NCBI GenBank assembly: GCA_910586105.1
Contig: CAJUGU010000157.1
Location: 1 to 6,954 of the forward strand
DNA: 6,954 nt
Direction of reading: 5' to 3'
DNA from: an uncultured Eubacteriales bacterium
GTDB taxonomy: Bacteria > Bacillota > Clostridia > Oscillospirales > Butyricicoccaceae
Shown here one piece after another: positions 1 to 6,160 of this stretch. The notes beneath the pieces are model-generated. The model had not been told where the DNA came from. It worked only from the letters and a program-made list of their open reading frames with translations, and did no database searches. The translations under genes were made by a program, and so were the position numbers. The first letter of the stretch is position 1. Every line of letters starts with the position of its first letter.

Positions 1-47
1 AGAGCCCTGCCGCCGTCCGCGCAGGACGCCACCCCGGCGAGGGGCGG

Positions 48-1934
48 TCAGCGACGGGTATGCATGTGCGCTGCGGCTTCGTTCCATTTGACCGTGTAAC
101 CGGCCCCATGGCTGCAAAATACGGAGTCCGGCGTGTGCGCGAGGTCGCGTTCCGGGTCGTAATTGCGGCGCTGCATGACTTCGGGTGTGTTGTGGCAGGG
201 ACGGAGGCCCGCCGGCCGTAAGGAAAGCGCGCCCCGTCCGTGCGTATAGGCCGCGAATTCCTGCGCATACGAAAGTACCTCGGAGAGCGGGACGACCGCA
301 CGGATCTGCATTCGGTCACCTTGCGCCGTCGGCGCGTCTGTTTCCGCAGACATACGCGACAGATCAGCCAGCAGGCGGCCCGCCTGCGTGGGTTCCACCG
401 AGGCCGAGAGCTGCAAGCAAGGCTCCAAAAGCACGCTTTCCGCATGCATCAGCGCATGGCGGATCGCCCGGTAGGTCGCCTCCCGGAAGTCGCCGCCCTC
501 CGTGTGCTTTTCATGCGCCCGCCCACAAAGCAATACCACCCGCACATCCGTCAGCGCCGAGCCCGTCAGCACGCCCCGATGGGTCCGCTCGAAAACATGC
601 GTTTCGATCAGCCGCTGCCAGTTCAGCGCCAGCTCGTCCGTTGGGCATTCGCTCTCAAATTCCATGCCGCTGCCGCGCGGCAGCGGTTCCAGACGGAGAC
701 CGACCTCAGCATAATGCCGCAGCGGTTCAAAGTGCCCCCAGCCTTCCACCGGCGCCGCGACCGTTTCCTGATACAGCACCTCGGGCGGCTCGAAACGGAC
801 GTCTATGCCGAACCGCGCCCGCAGCGCTTCCGTCAGCACTTCCAACTGTACCTGCCCCATGATGCGAACCGTCAACTGGGATAACGCCTCGTCCCACTCG
901 ACCGAAAGCGCCGGGTCTTCATCCTCCAACATCCGGAACGCCGCAAGCGCTTCCTGCGGCGGGGCGCTGAAGACTGCCTTTGCCGAGAGCAGCGGGCGCA
1001 GCTCGCAGGCCGGAAGCGGCGGAGCCGTCCCAAGACCGTCGCCGATCGCGACCTCGGCCAGCCCCGAGACCGCGCAAAGCCGCCCCGCTTCAGCAAACGG
1101 CAGGTTCTCCGTTTTCGCGCCCCGCAGCAGCCGCAGCTCGCCCGCCTTCCCATTGCCGATCCGATCGCGCGGGCGCAGCGTCCCGGAAATTATCTTCAGC
1201 AATACCAGCCGCGAGCCGTCCGGCAGGCGGCGCACCCCGTAAGCCTGCGCCCCAAAGGGGGCCGAAGCATCATAATTTGTCGTGAGCAGCGTATCCAGAC
1301 CGTTTAAGAGAGCCGGAACGCCCGCGCCTTCCCGCGCCGAGCCGCAAAAGACCGGGAACAACCGCCGCTCACGGAGCATTTTTTGCGCAGCATTCCGAAA
1401 TTCCGGTTCCCGGAACCCCTGTTCCAGATACCGCTCCAAAAGCCCTTCGTCCCGCTCGGCAAGGGCTTCGGCGGCGGCTTCCAGCCCGCCCGTCAGGTCG
1501 ACGCAGTCGCCCGAAAGCAGCCCGCGCGCCTCGGCAAGCGCCGCATCCGGCGCGGTGCGGTCGCATTTGTTGATGAATACGAAGGCCGGTACGCGCAGCG
1601 CTTCCAGTCTCTGCCAGATCGTTTCCGTATGCCCCTGCACGCCGTCCGCCGCGCTGACGACGACGATCGCCGCGTCAAGGATCGCGAGTTTGCGTTCCAT
1701 CTCCGCCGCAAAATCGACATGCCCGGGCGTGTCCACAAGCTGGTAAACATACCCGCCGTGCGGGAATTCCGCCTGCCCGGAAAAGATCGTGATGCCGCGC
1801 GCCTGTTCCTGTGCGTCGGAGTCCAGGAACGCGCCGGTGTTTGCGCGCAGGCTGCCGCATTCGGTCAAAAGACGCTCGGAAAGCGTGGTCTTGCCTGCGT
1901 CGACGTGCGCCAGCACGCCTATCGTGCGATACAT
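48..1934 (-). CDS. TetM-like translation-factor GTPase (EF-G / ribosomal protection family)
   Basis: This 628-residue protein is close in length to Tet(M)/Tet(O)/Tet(W) (about 640) and has the same layout. The GTPase motifs are all visible: P-loop AHVDAGKTT (9-17), RGITI (46-50), DTPGH (68-72), NKCD (122-125) and GSA (198-200). A beta-barrel domain II (about 225-310), an EF-G-like domain III (about 315-385, with MGQVQLEV), domain IV (about 390-500) and domain V follow. Family members bind the ribosomal A-site region and hydrolyse GTP, and the Tet proteins eject tetracycline. Here the domain IV tip does not carry the YSPVSTPADF-type loop of Tet(M); instead there is AHEKHTEGGDFR (473-484). The C-terminus has an extra Cys/His-containing tail (about 580-628) unlike Tet(M). 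The ATG is set by AAGGAGG with a 9-nt spacer (1944-1950). It follows the merR-type gene on the same strand after a 139-nt leader. I am confident of the fold; tetracycline resistance is not established. Confidence 0.93.
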   Translation of the reverse strand: MYRTIGVLAHVDAGKTTLSERLLTECGSLRANTGAFLDSDAQEQARGITIFSGQAEFPHGGYVYQLVDTPGHVDFAAEMERKLAILDAAIVVVSAADGVQGHTETIWQRLEALRVPAFVFINKCDRTAPDAALAEARGLLSGDCVDLTGGLEAAAEALAERDEGLLERYLEQGFREPEFRNAAQKMLRERRLFPVFCGSAREGAGVPALLNGLDTLLTTNYDASAPFGAQAYGVRRLPDGSRLVLLKIISGTLRPRDRIGNGKAGELRLLRGAKTENLPFAEAGRLCAVSGLAEVAIGDGLGTAPPLPACELRPLLSAKAVFSAPPQEALAAFRMLEDEDPALSVEWDEALSQLTVRIMGQVQLEVLTEALRARFGIDVRFEPPEVLYQETVAAPVEGWGHFEPLRHYAEVGLRLEPLPRGSGMEFESECPTDELALNWQRLIETHVFERTHRGVLTGSALTDVRVVLLCGRAHEKHTEGGDFREATYRAIRHALMHAESVLLEPCLQLSASVEPTQAGRLLADLSRMSAETDAPTAQGDRMQIRAVVPLSEVLSYAQEFAAYTHGRGALSLRPAGLRPCHNTPEVMQRRNYDPERDLAHTPDSVFCSHGAGYTVKWNEAAAHMHTRR

Positions 1935-1943
1935 AAGGGGAAC

Positions 1944-1950
1944 CCTCCTT
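1944..1950 (-). promoter_or_regulatory. Ribosome binding site of the TetM-like gene
   Basis: A perfect AAGGAGG on the minus strand lies 9 nt before the ATG at 1934. It comes only a few bases after the U-tract of the upstream hairpin, so termination there would remove the ribosome binding site from the transcript. Confidence 0.85.
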
Positions 1951-1953
1951 GAT

Positions 1954-1978
1954 TAAAAAATAGACGGGCGGAAGCCCG
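1954..1978 (-). terminator. Hairpin plus U-tract in the TetM-like gene leader (terminator / candidate attenuator)
   Basis: Read on the minus strand, CGGGC-TTCC-GCCCG (arms 1974-1978 and 1965-1969) forms a five-pair all-GC stem with a four-base loop. It is followed by TCTA and six T. This is 3' of the MerR-family gene and immediately 5' of the ribosome binding site of the GTPase gene. It may end the regulator transcript, attenuate the GTPase, or both. A competing stem pairs minus-strand GCGGAA (1983-1988) with TTCCGC (1968-1973) and would disrupt the terminator. The stem is short, so strength is uncertain. Confidence 0.55.
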
Positions 1979-2020
1979 GAATTTCCGCGTGAGCCTTTCG
2001 GTTCCATGGAAAAGTGTGCC

Positions 2021-2032
2021 CCGCAGCTGCGG
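2021..2032. repeat. 12-bp perfect palindrome in the leader
   Basis: CCGCAGCTGCGG is a perfect inverted repeat between the regulator stop and the GTPase start. With one mismatch it extends two further pairs (2018-2019 with 2034-2035). It could be an upstream RNA hairpin of the leader or a protein-binding site; in such GC-rich DNA it could also be chance. Confidence 0.4.
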
Positions 2033-2073
2033 CGCTTCCGCGCAGCCGTTCGACCAGCGGTTTCACGCCGCCG

Positions 2074-2901
2074 TCAGCCCTGTGTCCCCGCGCGGATGGC
2101 CAACCGGATAAAATATTGCGAATCCCCGGGGACGGCCAGCCCATCCAGCAAAAGATCCTCGTAGAAGTCGCCGGAGAGCGCAATGCCGTGCGTTCCGGCA
2201 TAGTCCAGAACCGCCGCATAGACTGGCGGCAGGTCTTCAAACCGTCCGCAGTGGCAGGCGGTCAGGTACCGCCCGGCCGGACGCGGCAGGGCGTCGGCCA
2301 GCGGGTTGTCAAAGAGCAGGTAAACCTGCGAATACGCATTTACCTGATAAGGGGAAGCGCCTGCAAACGGCAGCTGTGAGCCGATCCCGTAGGGGCTTTT
2401 GACCCCCTTGCGTGCGCTTTCCCGATACAACGCGGAAGCGGCGGCTGCGAAGGCGGCGGCGGCTTCCCCTGCTTTATGATCGGGCAGGGGGGCGCACAGC
2501 AAATGCTGTTCCGGGAGCTCCCGCAGCTCGATCGAGCCGGGCGTAAGCTCCCGCGCCTGTTCGAGCACGCCGGCTTTCTGGCGTACCCACCGGCGCATAT
2601 TCCGCAGCCTGCGCAGGCGCTGCCCGATCAGACGGTCTTCCTCCCGGAGCAATTCGGCGAGCGCGTCCGGGCTGCGGCGTTCGAGATAAGCGCGGATCTC
2701 GCGGAGCGGCAGATCCAGCTCCCGCAGGAACAGGATCACGTCGAGCTCGTCGAGCTGCGCGAAGGTATAGAAGCGGTAGCCGTTTTCGAGCGTCGCTTCC
2801 GGGCGGAGCAGGCCGATCTCATCATAATGGAACAGGGTATGCTTGGTGACCCCGGCGATCCGGGCGAATTCGCCGGTCGTCAGATATCGTTTGCGGTCCA
2901 T
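2074..2901 (-). CDS. MerR-family transcriptional regulator with BmrR/GyrI-like effector domain
   Basis: The 275-residue protein opens with the MerR winged helix-turn-helix (about 5-73, TTGEFARIAGVTKHTLFHYD then GLLRP, ENGYRFYT and a second half with DLPLREI). A coiled dimerisation helix (about 80-118) and a C-terminal domain (about 125-270) follow. Its size and pattern, including DFYEDLLLDGLA (245-256), resemble the GyrI-like drug-binding domain of BmrR. Such regulators sit on promoters with over-long spacers and switch on transcription by untwisting DNA when ligand binds. The gene is divergent from the MATE pump and shares a 95-bp region with a fitting operator, so the pump is the likely target; autoregulation is also likely. 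The ATG at 2901 has only a weak GGAAA (2909-2913) ahead of it. The GTPase gene follows downstream on the same strand. The ligand is unknown. Confidence 0.93.
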   Translation of the reverse strand: MDRKRYLTTGEFARIAGVTKHTLFHYDEIGLLRPEATLENGYRFYTFAQLDELDVILFLRELDLPLREIRAYLERRSPDALAELLREEDRLIGQRLRRLRNMRRWVRQKAGVLEQARELTPGSIELRELPEQHLLCAPLPDHKAGEAAAAFAAAASALYRESARKGVKSPYGIGSQLPFAGASPYQVNAYSQVYLLFDNPLADALPRPAGRYLTACHCGRFEDLPPVYAAVLDYAGTHGIALSGDFYEDLLLDGLAVPGDSQYFIRLAIRAGTQG

Positions 2902-2923
2902 AAAAAAATTTCCAACTTTCCTA

Positions 2924-2954
2924 TTGACTATCGGCTTACCCGATACCTTATGAT
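2924..2954 (+). promoter_or_regulatory. MerR-type promoter/operator of the MATE gene
   Basis: A -35 TTGACT (2924-2929) and a -10 TATGAT (2949-2954) are separated by exactly 19 bp, the over-long spacing typical of MerR-activated promoters. Inside the spacer lies a dyad, TATCGG (2929-2934), five bases, CCGATA (2940-2945), which is the expected regulator site. Transcription would start near 2961, leaving a leader of about 36 nt. A divergent promoter for the regulator probably overlaps it, but only weak minus-strand matches (TTATCA, GATAGT) are visible. Confidence 0.82.
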
Positions 2955-2981
2955 AACATATGGACGCGAAAAAGAAAAGTG

Positions 2982-2988
2982 AAGGAGG
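2982..2988 (+). promoter_or_regulatory. Ribosome binding site that sets the MATE start
   Basis: AAGGAGG lies 8 nt before the ATG at 2997. An in-frame GTG at 2979 would put this Shine-Dalgarno inside the coding sequence as Lys-Glu-Glu codons, and has no site of its own, so the ATG is the better start. Confidence 0.88.
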
Positions 2989-2996
2989 AAGAAAAA

Positions 2997-4325
2997 ATGT
3001 CTTATTCGATCGGGCAGGATTTCCGTTTCAGATCGCTTTTGCGGTTCACCCTGCCAACCATCGTGATGATGGTCTTTTTATCGCTGTATTCGATCGTCGA
3101 CGGCGTCTTCATCGCGCGGTTCCTGGGCAGCAATTCGCTTTCGGCGCAAAATATCGTGTGGCCGATGGGCAGCCTGAACCTGGCGCTTGGCATCATGCTG
3201 GCAAGCGGCGGCAGCGCGATCGTCGCGCGCAAGCTGGGGGAAGGCAGACTGGAGGAAGCGCGGCAGGATTTCAGCTTCCTCGCGCTGGTGACGCTGCTGA
3301 TCGGCCTTGCCGTCATGGCGGTCGGCACCGTCTTTCTGGAACCGATCTGCCGGGCGCTCGGCGCGACCGAGGTATTGCTGGAAGACGCCAAGACCTATCT
3401 TCAGGTCATGCTTTATTTCACGCCCGCGATGATGTTTCAGGCGCTGTTCCAGACCTTCTTCGTGACGGCGGGCCGTCCGGGGCTGGGGCTGGCGGCCACC
3501 ATCCTTGGCGGCGTGACCAACGGCGTGATGGATTACCTGCTGATGGGCCCGCTGGGGCTTGGTATGGCGGGCGCAGCCGCGGCGAGCGGCTTGGGGCAAT
3601 GCATCCCGACCGCGGCGGGGCTGGTCTATTTCGCGGCGGCGCGTGACGGGCTGCGCTTTGTCAGGCCGCGCTGCTCGTTCCGGATGCTGGGGGAATCGTG
3701 CTTCAATGGTTCCTCGGAGATGGTGATAAACCTGTCAAACGCGATCGTTACATTCCTGTTCAACATTATCCTGCTGGAAATCGCCGGGGAGGACGGCGTT
3801 GCCGCGATCACGGTCATTTTATATGCGCAGTTCCTGTTCAACGCCATCTTTTTCGGATTTTCGCAGGGGGTTGCGCCGGTGTTCAGCTTCAACCATGGCA
3901 GCCAGAACGAGGAACGCCTGCGGCGGATCTACCAGATCTGTATGCGGTTCATCCTGTCGGTTTCGGTCGCGATGCTGGCGGCGGCGCTGCTGCTGACGCC
4001 CGCCGTAGTCGGGGTATTCCTGACGGAAGGCAGCAACGCGTATTCGATCACGGTGCATGGGCTGTATGTATTTTCGTTCGGGTTCCTGTTCGCCGGGGTG
4101 AACATATTCGCGTCGTCGATGTTCACCGCGTTTTCCGATGGCAAACGCTCGGCGATCATATCGTTTGCGCGGACCTTCGGCTTTATCGTCGTGTGCGTGC
4201 TGACCCTGCCGTACCTGCTGGGGATTGATGGGGTATGGTTGTCCGTACCGGTCGCGGAAACCGCGTCGCTGTTCCTTTCGGCGTGGTTCCTGCGCAAATA
4301 CCGGGGCGTATATCATTACGCATAA
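2997..4325 (+). CDS. MATE-family multidrug efflux transporter (MepA/NorM-like)
   Basis: The 442-residue, strongly hydrophobic protein has the length and two-bundle pattern of about 12 membrane helices of MATE exporters, which expel cationic or aromatic drugs in exchange for Na+ or H+. The first bundle carries the conserved LYSIVDGVFIARFLGSNSL segment (30-48) and GGSAIVARKLGEG (71-83). The equivalent second-bundle segment is SSEMVINLSNAIVTFLFNII (239-258), followed by SQGVAPVFSFNHGSQN (289-304) in the place where relatives have a QP..YN.GA motif. It sits in the cytoplasmic membrane. The gene is divergent from the MerR-family regulator and preceded by a 19-bp-spacer promoter, so ligand-induced expression is likely. 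It ends 6 nt before a strong terminator. The substrate cannot be read from sequence. Confidence 0.94.
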   Translation: MSYSIGQDFRFRSLLRFTLPTIVMMVFLSLYSIVDGVFIARFLGSNSLSAQNIVWPMGSLNLALGIMLASGGSAIVARKLGEGRLEEARQDFSFLALVTLLIGLAVMAVGTVFLEPICRALGATEVLLEDAKTYLQVMLYFTPAMMFQALFQTFFVTAGRPGLGLAATILGGVTNGVMDYLLMGPLGLGMAGAAAASGLGQCIPTAAGLVYFAAARDGLRFVRPRCSFRMLGESCFNGSSEMVINLSNAIVTFLFNIILLEIAGEDGVAAITVILYAQFLFNAIFFGFSQGVAPVFSFNHGSQNEERLRRIYQICMRFILSVSVAMLAAALLLTPAVVGVFLTEGSNAYSITVHGLYVFSFGFLFAGVNIFASSMFTAFSDGKRSAIISFARTFGFIVVCVLTLPYLLGIDGVWLSVPVAETASLFLSAWFLRKYRGVYHYA

Positions 4326-4331
4326 GCATCA

Positions 4332-4366
4332 AAAAGCACCGTGCCGGAAAAGGGCGCGGTGCTTTT
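4332..4366. terminator. Bidirectional intrinsic terminator between convergent genes
   Basis: Arms 4332-4345 and 4353-4366 pair over 14 positions, with one U-G wobble read as RNA and a seven-base loop. The A-run before and T-run after give U-tracts in both directions, five T on the minus strand and four on the plus. It lies 6 nt after the MATE stop and 45 nt after the stop of the convergent zinc-ribbon gene, so it likely serves both operons. Confidence 0.9.
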
Positions 4367-4410
4367 CGTCTGGTATCGGTTGGCTGCGGCATCCGGGGAA
4401 GCGCCCGGCT

Positions 4411-5301
4411 TCACGTCTCGGGCGGGAGGGCGGGATCGAACGAAGCGGCGTACACTTCGCAGGGGAGCTTTTTACCGCTCAGCAGGACGTTGATCCGGGG
4501 GGCCGTCCCCGTCGAAATGCTGACCCAGTACAACGAATCACTGCGGCCTGTGCGTTCCAGTTCGAGCGTCATGGACGGCCCAAAGAGCCCCGAGGAATGT
4601 CCAAAGCTGGAATGCGGGGAGTCCCCGCCGCCGGGGACATAGATCAGCATGGAATACCCGCCATCCTCGCTGTCGGACGCGTATTGCAGCACGTAAGCAT
4701 GATTGGCTTCTTCACGCGGCATGATCTCGAACAGCCAATCCTGAACGCCTTCCAGAGCGGCCTCGGAAGTTTGCCCTTCAAAGTATTCGTCGAAGGAGAT
4801 CTGCCGCATACTGGCGGTACCGCCATGGGCAGTCCTGGCGAAGGATAGGCTCAGGAAGACGATCAGCAGCACCGGGACGGCTACGATCACGGCCAGCAGC
4901 TTCCACAAAGCCTTGTCCTGCCGCTGTACCGGAACGGCGGTATCGTCCGCCGCCGCCGGAAGGGGGGCGGCGCAGCGCGGGCAGGCGATCCAATCCGGCT
5001 CCGCGGGCGCGGAGCAGTTGGGGCAGACGCGGCGCAGTTTGACCCCGCAGCCGGGGCAGATGATGTAGTCCCGGGCGACGGCTGTGCCACAACGGGGGCA
5101 TTCCAGATCGGAATGGTTCCCGCGCACCAGTAAATAAATGATGAACCCGATCAGCGACGGGGCGGCAACGGCAATGATCGTCCAAAGGGCGGCGTTCATC
5201 CGGCGGCGCCGGGCGTCGCGATAGACATAAACGCCGATCAGCGCGGGGATCACGAGGATGACCGCCAGCGCGAACGGGATCAAAAGGACGGCTCGGATCA
5301 T
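4411..5301 (-). CDS. Zinc-ribbon membrane protein with large outer domain, ECF operon member
   Basis: Using the ATG at 5301 the protein has 296 residues. Two helices (about 3-25 and 38-59) come first, the second with a PLDc_N-like look (ALWTIIAVAAPSLIGFIIYLLV). A cysteine-rich segment follows with four CxxC knuckles (C68/C71, C82/C85, C93/C96, C107/C110), the pattern of a double zinc ribbon. A third helix (about 132-152) leads to a C-terminal domain of about 140 residues that should lie outside if the zinc ribbon is cytoplasmic. No known enzyme motif is visible in that domain. The start is chosen because AGGAGG (5310-5315) lies 8 nt upstream and the ATG overlaps the previous stop as ATGA; the longer reading up to 5448 only adds residues from the out-of-frame neighbour. 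As the last gene of a sigma operon it may sense envelope state or modulate the sigma factor, which is inference. Confidence 0.85.
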   Translation of the reverse strand: MIRAVLLIPFALAVILVIPALIGVYVYRDARRRRMNAALWTIIAVAAPSLIGFIIYLLVRGNHSDLECPRCGTAVARDYIICPGCGVKLRRVCPNCSAPAEPDWIACPRCAAPLPAAADDTAVPVQRQDKALWKLLAVIVAVPVLLIVFLSLSFARTAHGGTASMRQISFDEYFEGQTSEAALEGVQDWLFEIMPREEANHAYVLQYASDSEDGGYSMLIYVPGGGDSPHSSFGHSSGLFGPSMTLELERTGRSDSLYWVSISTGTAPRINVLLSGKKLPCEVYAASFDPALPPET

Positions 5302-5573
5302 AGCATAGACCTCCTGTTCTGGGTGAAGACGATGGCGATAACGCCGCTGCCCGCCGTCGATATGATGACTGAGCAGATGCACAGCAGAGCAGCCATGGGG
5401 AAGGCTTCCGCCGCGAGAAAGCCGCAGAATAGCAGCACGAACTGGCACAAAATGCCCGCGATTGCCAGCAGGACGGTCTGCCGCCGCTCCTGCCGTTTTT
5501 GGAGCGCTGCACGCAGCATATTTTCATGGATGGGCGGCGGATCGAACCGCTCAAAATCAAGATGGGGTTTCAT
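5298..5573 (-). CDS. Small two-helix membrane protein, candidate anti-sigma factor
   Basis: This 91-residue protein has a charged N-terminal stretch of about 33 residues (FERFDPPPIHENMLRAALQKRQ), likely cytoplasmic, and two hydrophobic helices (about 34-56 and 59-83). It ends in a short basic tail. I recognise no named family. Its place directly after the sigma gene, its size and its cytoplasmic-tail-plus-membrane layout fit a membrane anchor that holds the sigma factor, but there is no zinc-binding HxxxCxxC anti-sigma motif, so this is only a candidate role. The ATG has AAAGGAGG at 5583-5590 with a 9-nt spacer. Its stop overlaps the start of the next gene (ATGA, 5298-5301), implying translational coupling. 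The gap to the sigma stop is 44 nt. Confidence 0.8.
   Translation of the reverse strand: MKPHLDFERFDPPPIHENMLRAALQKRQERRQTVLLAIAGILCQFVLLFCGFLAAEAFPMAALLCICSVIISTAGSGVIAIVFTQNRRSML
5310..5315 (-). promoter_or_regulatory. Ribosome binding site of the zinc-ribbon gene, inside the preceding gene
   Basis: Minus-strand AGGAGG within the last codons of the 91-aa gene lies 8 nt before the ATG at 5301. It supports that start over upstream in-frame alternatives and fits coupled translation. Confidence 0.8.
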
Positions 5574-5595
5574 CAGCGGGAGCCTCCTTTGTCCG

Positions 5596-5619
5596 GGCGC
5601 AGGCGCTGCGCCGTTTTTT
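5596..5619 (+). other. Hairpin with T6 read on the antisense strand of the sigma operon
   Basis: On the plus strand GGCGCA (5596-5601), five bases, TGCGCC (5607-5612), then G and six T form an intrinsic-terminator-like element. No plus-strand gene ends here. On the operon strand the A-run precedes the hairpin, so it should not terminate sigma operon transcription but could form a stem between the sigma and 91-aa cistrons. It could be a stop for antisense RNA or chance. Confidence 0.4.
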
Positions 5620-6106
5620 AAAGCTCGATTTCATTGGCAAGCGCCTCCTTCAAGAGCCTGCGGGCTTTGTTCAAACGGGATTTTACCGTTCCGGCAGGGA
5701 TGTTTAAAATGGCGGCCGTGGACGCGATATCCATATCACGGAAGTAAAACAATACGACCGCCAGCCGGAGCTTTTCCGGCAGCTGCCGCACCGCTTCATA
5801 CAGCGTGCTATGGTCTTCCGGTTCCGGCGCGGGGACGGATTGTAAAAGCCGTTCCTGTTCGTCGCTGCTGGAAAAATGCAGCAGCGGGCTGCGGGCCATG
5901 CGCCGGAGCGTATTGCGGTAGGTGTTGACGCAAATTTTCGTCAGCCATGGCTCAAATGGCATGGAAGGGTCATATTGGGCGAAATGGCTGACCGCTTTGA
6001 GCCAGGTTTCCTGATACAGATCGTCCGCATCGAAGGGGTTGGCGCAAAGCGTCCGGCAAAATCCATACAACCGCCGTCCATATTGCCTGATATAAGGATC
6101 GATCAA
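5618..6106 (-). CDS. ECF-type RNA polymerase sigma factor (sigma-70 family)
   Basis: From the TTG at 6106 the protein has 162 residues. Sigma region 2 spans about 9-70, with DADDLYQETWLKA (26-38) and FEPWLTKICVNTYRNTLRR (51-69), the -10 recognition and core-binding part. Region 4 spans about 105-155, with LPEKLRLAVVLFYFRDMDIA and a helix-turn-helix ending in IPAGTVKSRLNKARR (136-150) for -35 recognition. There is no region 3, as in the ECF group. The reading frame is open to a GTG at 6139 (173 residues), but that codon overlaps the -10 of a predicted ECF promoter and has no good ribosome site. The TTG has AAAGGGGG 10 nt upstream, so I prefer it. It heads an operon with two membrane proteins and probably activates its own promoter. 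The signal and regulon are unknown. Confidence 0.92.
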   Translation of the reverse strand: MIDPYIRQYGRRLYGFCRTLCANPFDADDLYQETWLKAVSHFAQYDPSMPFEPWLTKICVNTYRNTLRRMARSPLLHFSSSDEQERLLQSVPAPEPEDHSTLYEAVRQLPEKLRLAVVLFYFRDMDIASTAAILNIPAGTVKSRLNKARRLLKEALANEIEL

Positions 6107-6116
6107 ATGCTCTGCG

Positions 6117-6124
6117 CCCCCTTT
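6117..6124 (-). promoter_or_regulatory. Ribosome binding site favouring a TTG start for the sigma gene
   Basis: Minus-strand AAAGGGGG lies 10 nt before the TTG at 6106 and inside the reading frame if the GTG at 6139 were used. It is the only Shine-Dalgarno-like sequence near the sigma gene start. Confidence 0.6.
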
Positions 6125-6132
6125 CAATAACA

Positions 6133-6160
6133 GATACACCGCAGCCCGCCGAAAGGTTCA
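6133..6160 (-). promoter_or_regulatory. Candidate ECF-sigma-dependent (autoregulatory) promoter
   Basis: On the minus strand TGAACC (6155-6160) followed by TTTC, then TGTATC (6133-6138) after a 16-bp spacer, matches the general ECF promoter plan: an AAC-containing -35 and a spacer of about 16. Initiation would fall near 6126-6128, just before the AAAGGGGG ribosome site and after the upstream GTG codon. Self-activation by the encoded sigma factor is the usual reason for such a promoter. Confidence 0.6.

Noticed and set aside
1..47. Terminator after the TetM-like gene
   Set aside because: Short GC stems are present (for example 14-18 with 24-28) but there is no T-tract, and the flank is too short to judge.
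185..1952. Several long plus-strand open frames opposite the TetM-like gene
   Set aside because: They are Arg/Pro/Ser-rich antisense shadows in high-GC DNA without family motifs or ribosome sites, and the minus frame encodes a complete GTPase.
1675..2007. Leader-peptide-like open frame starting at 2007 (minus) before the GTPase gene
   Set aside because: It has no convincing ribosome site and runs out of frame far into the GTPase gene, so it is not a typical short attenuator peptide.
2979..2999. GTG at 2979 as the MATE start
   Set aside because: It places the AAGGAGG ribosome site inside the coding sequence and has none of its own; the ATG at 2997 has ideal spacing.
3078..4316. Minus-strand open frames within the MATE gene
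   Set aside because: They are shadows of the transporter, with no independent start signals or recognisable domains.
5302..5448. 49-residue N-terminal extension of the zinc-ribbon protein
   Set aside because: It overlaps more than half of the 91-aa gene out of frame and is low-complexity; the ATG at 5301 has a good ribosome site and an ATGA overlap.
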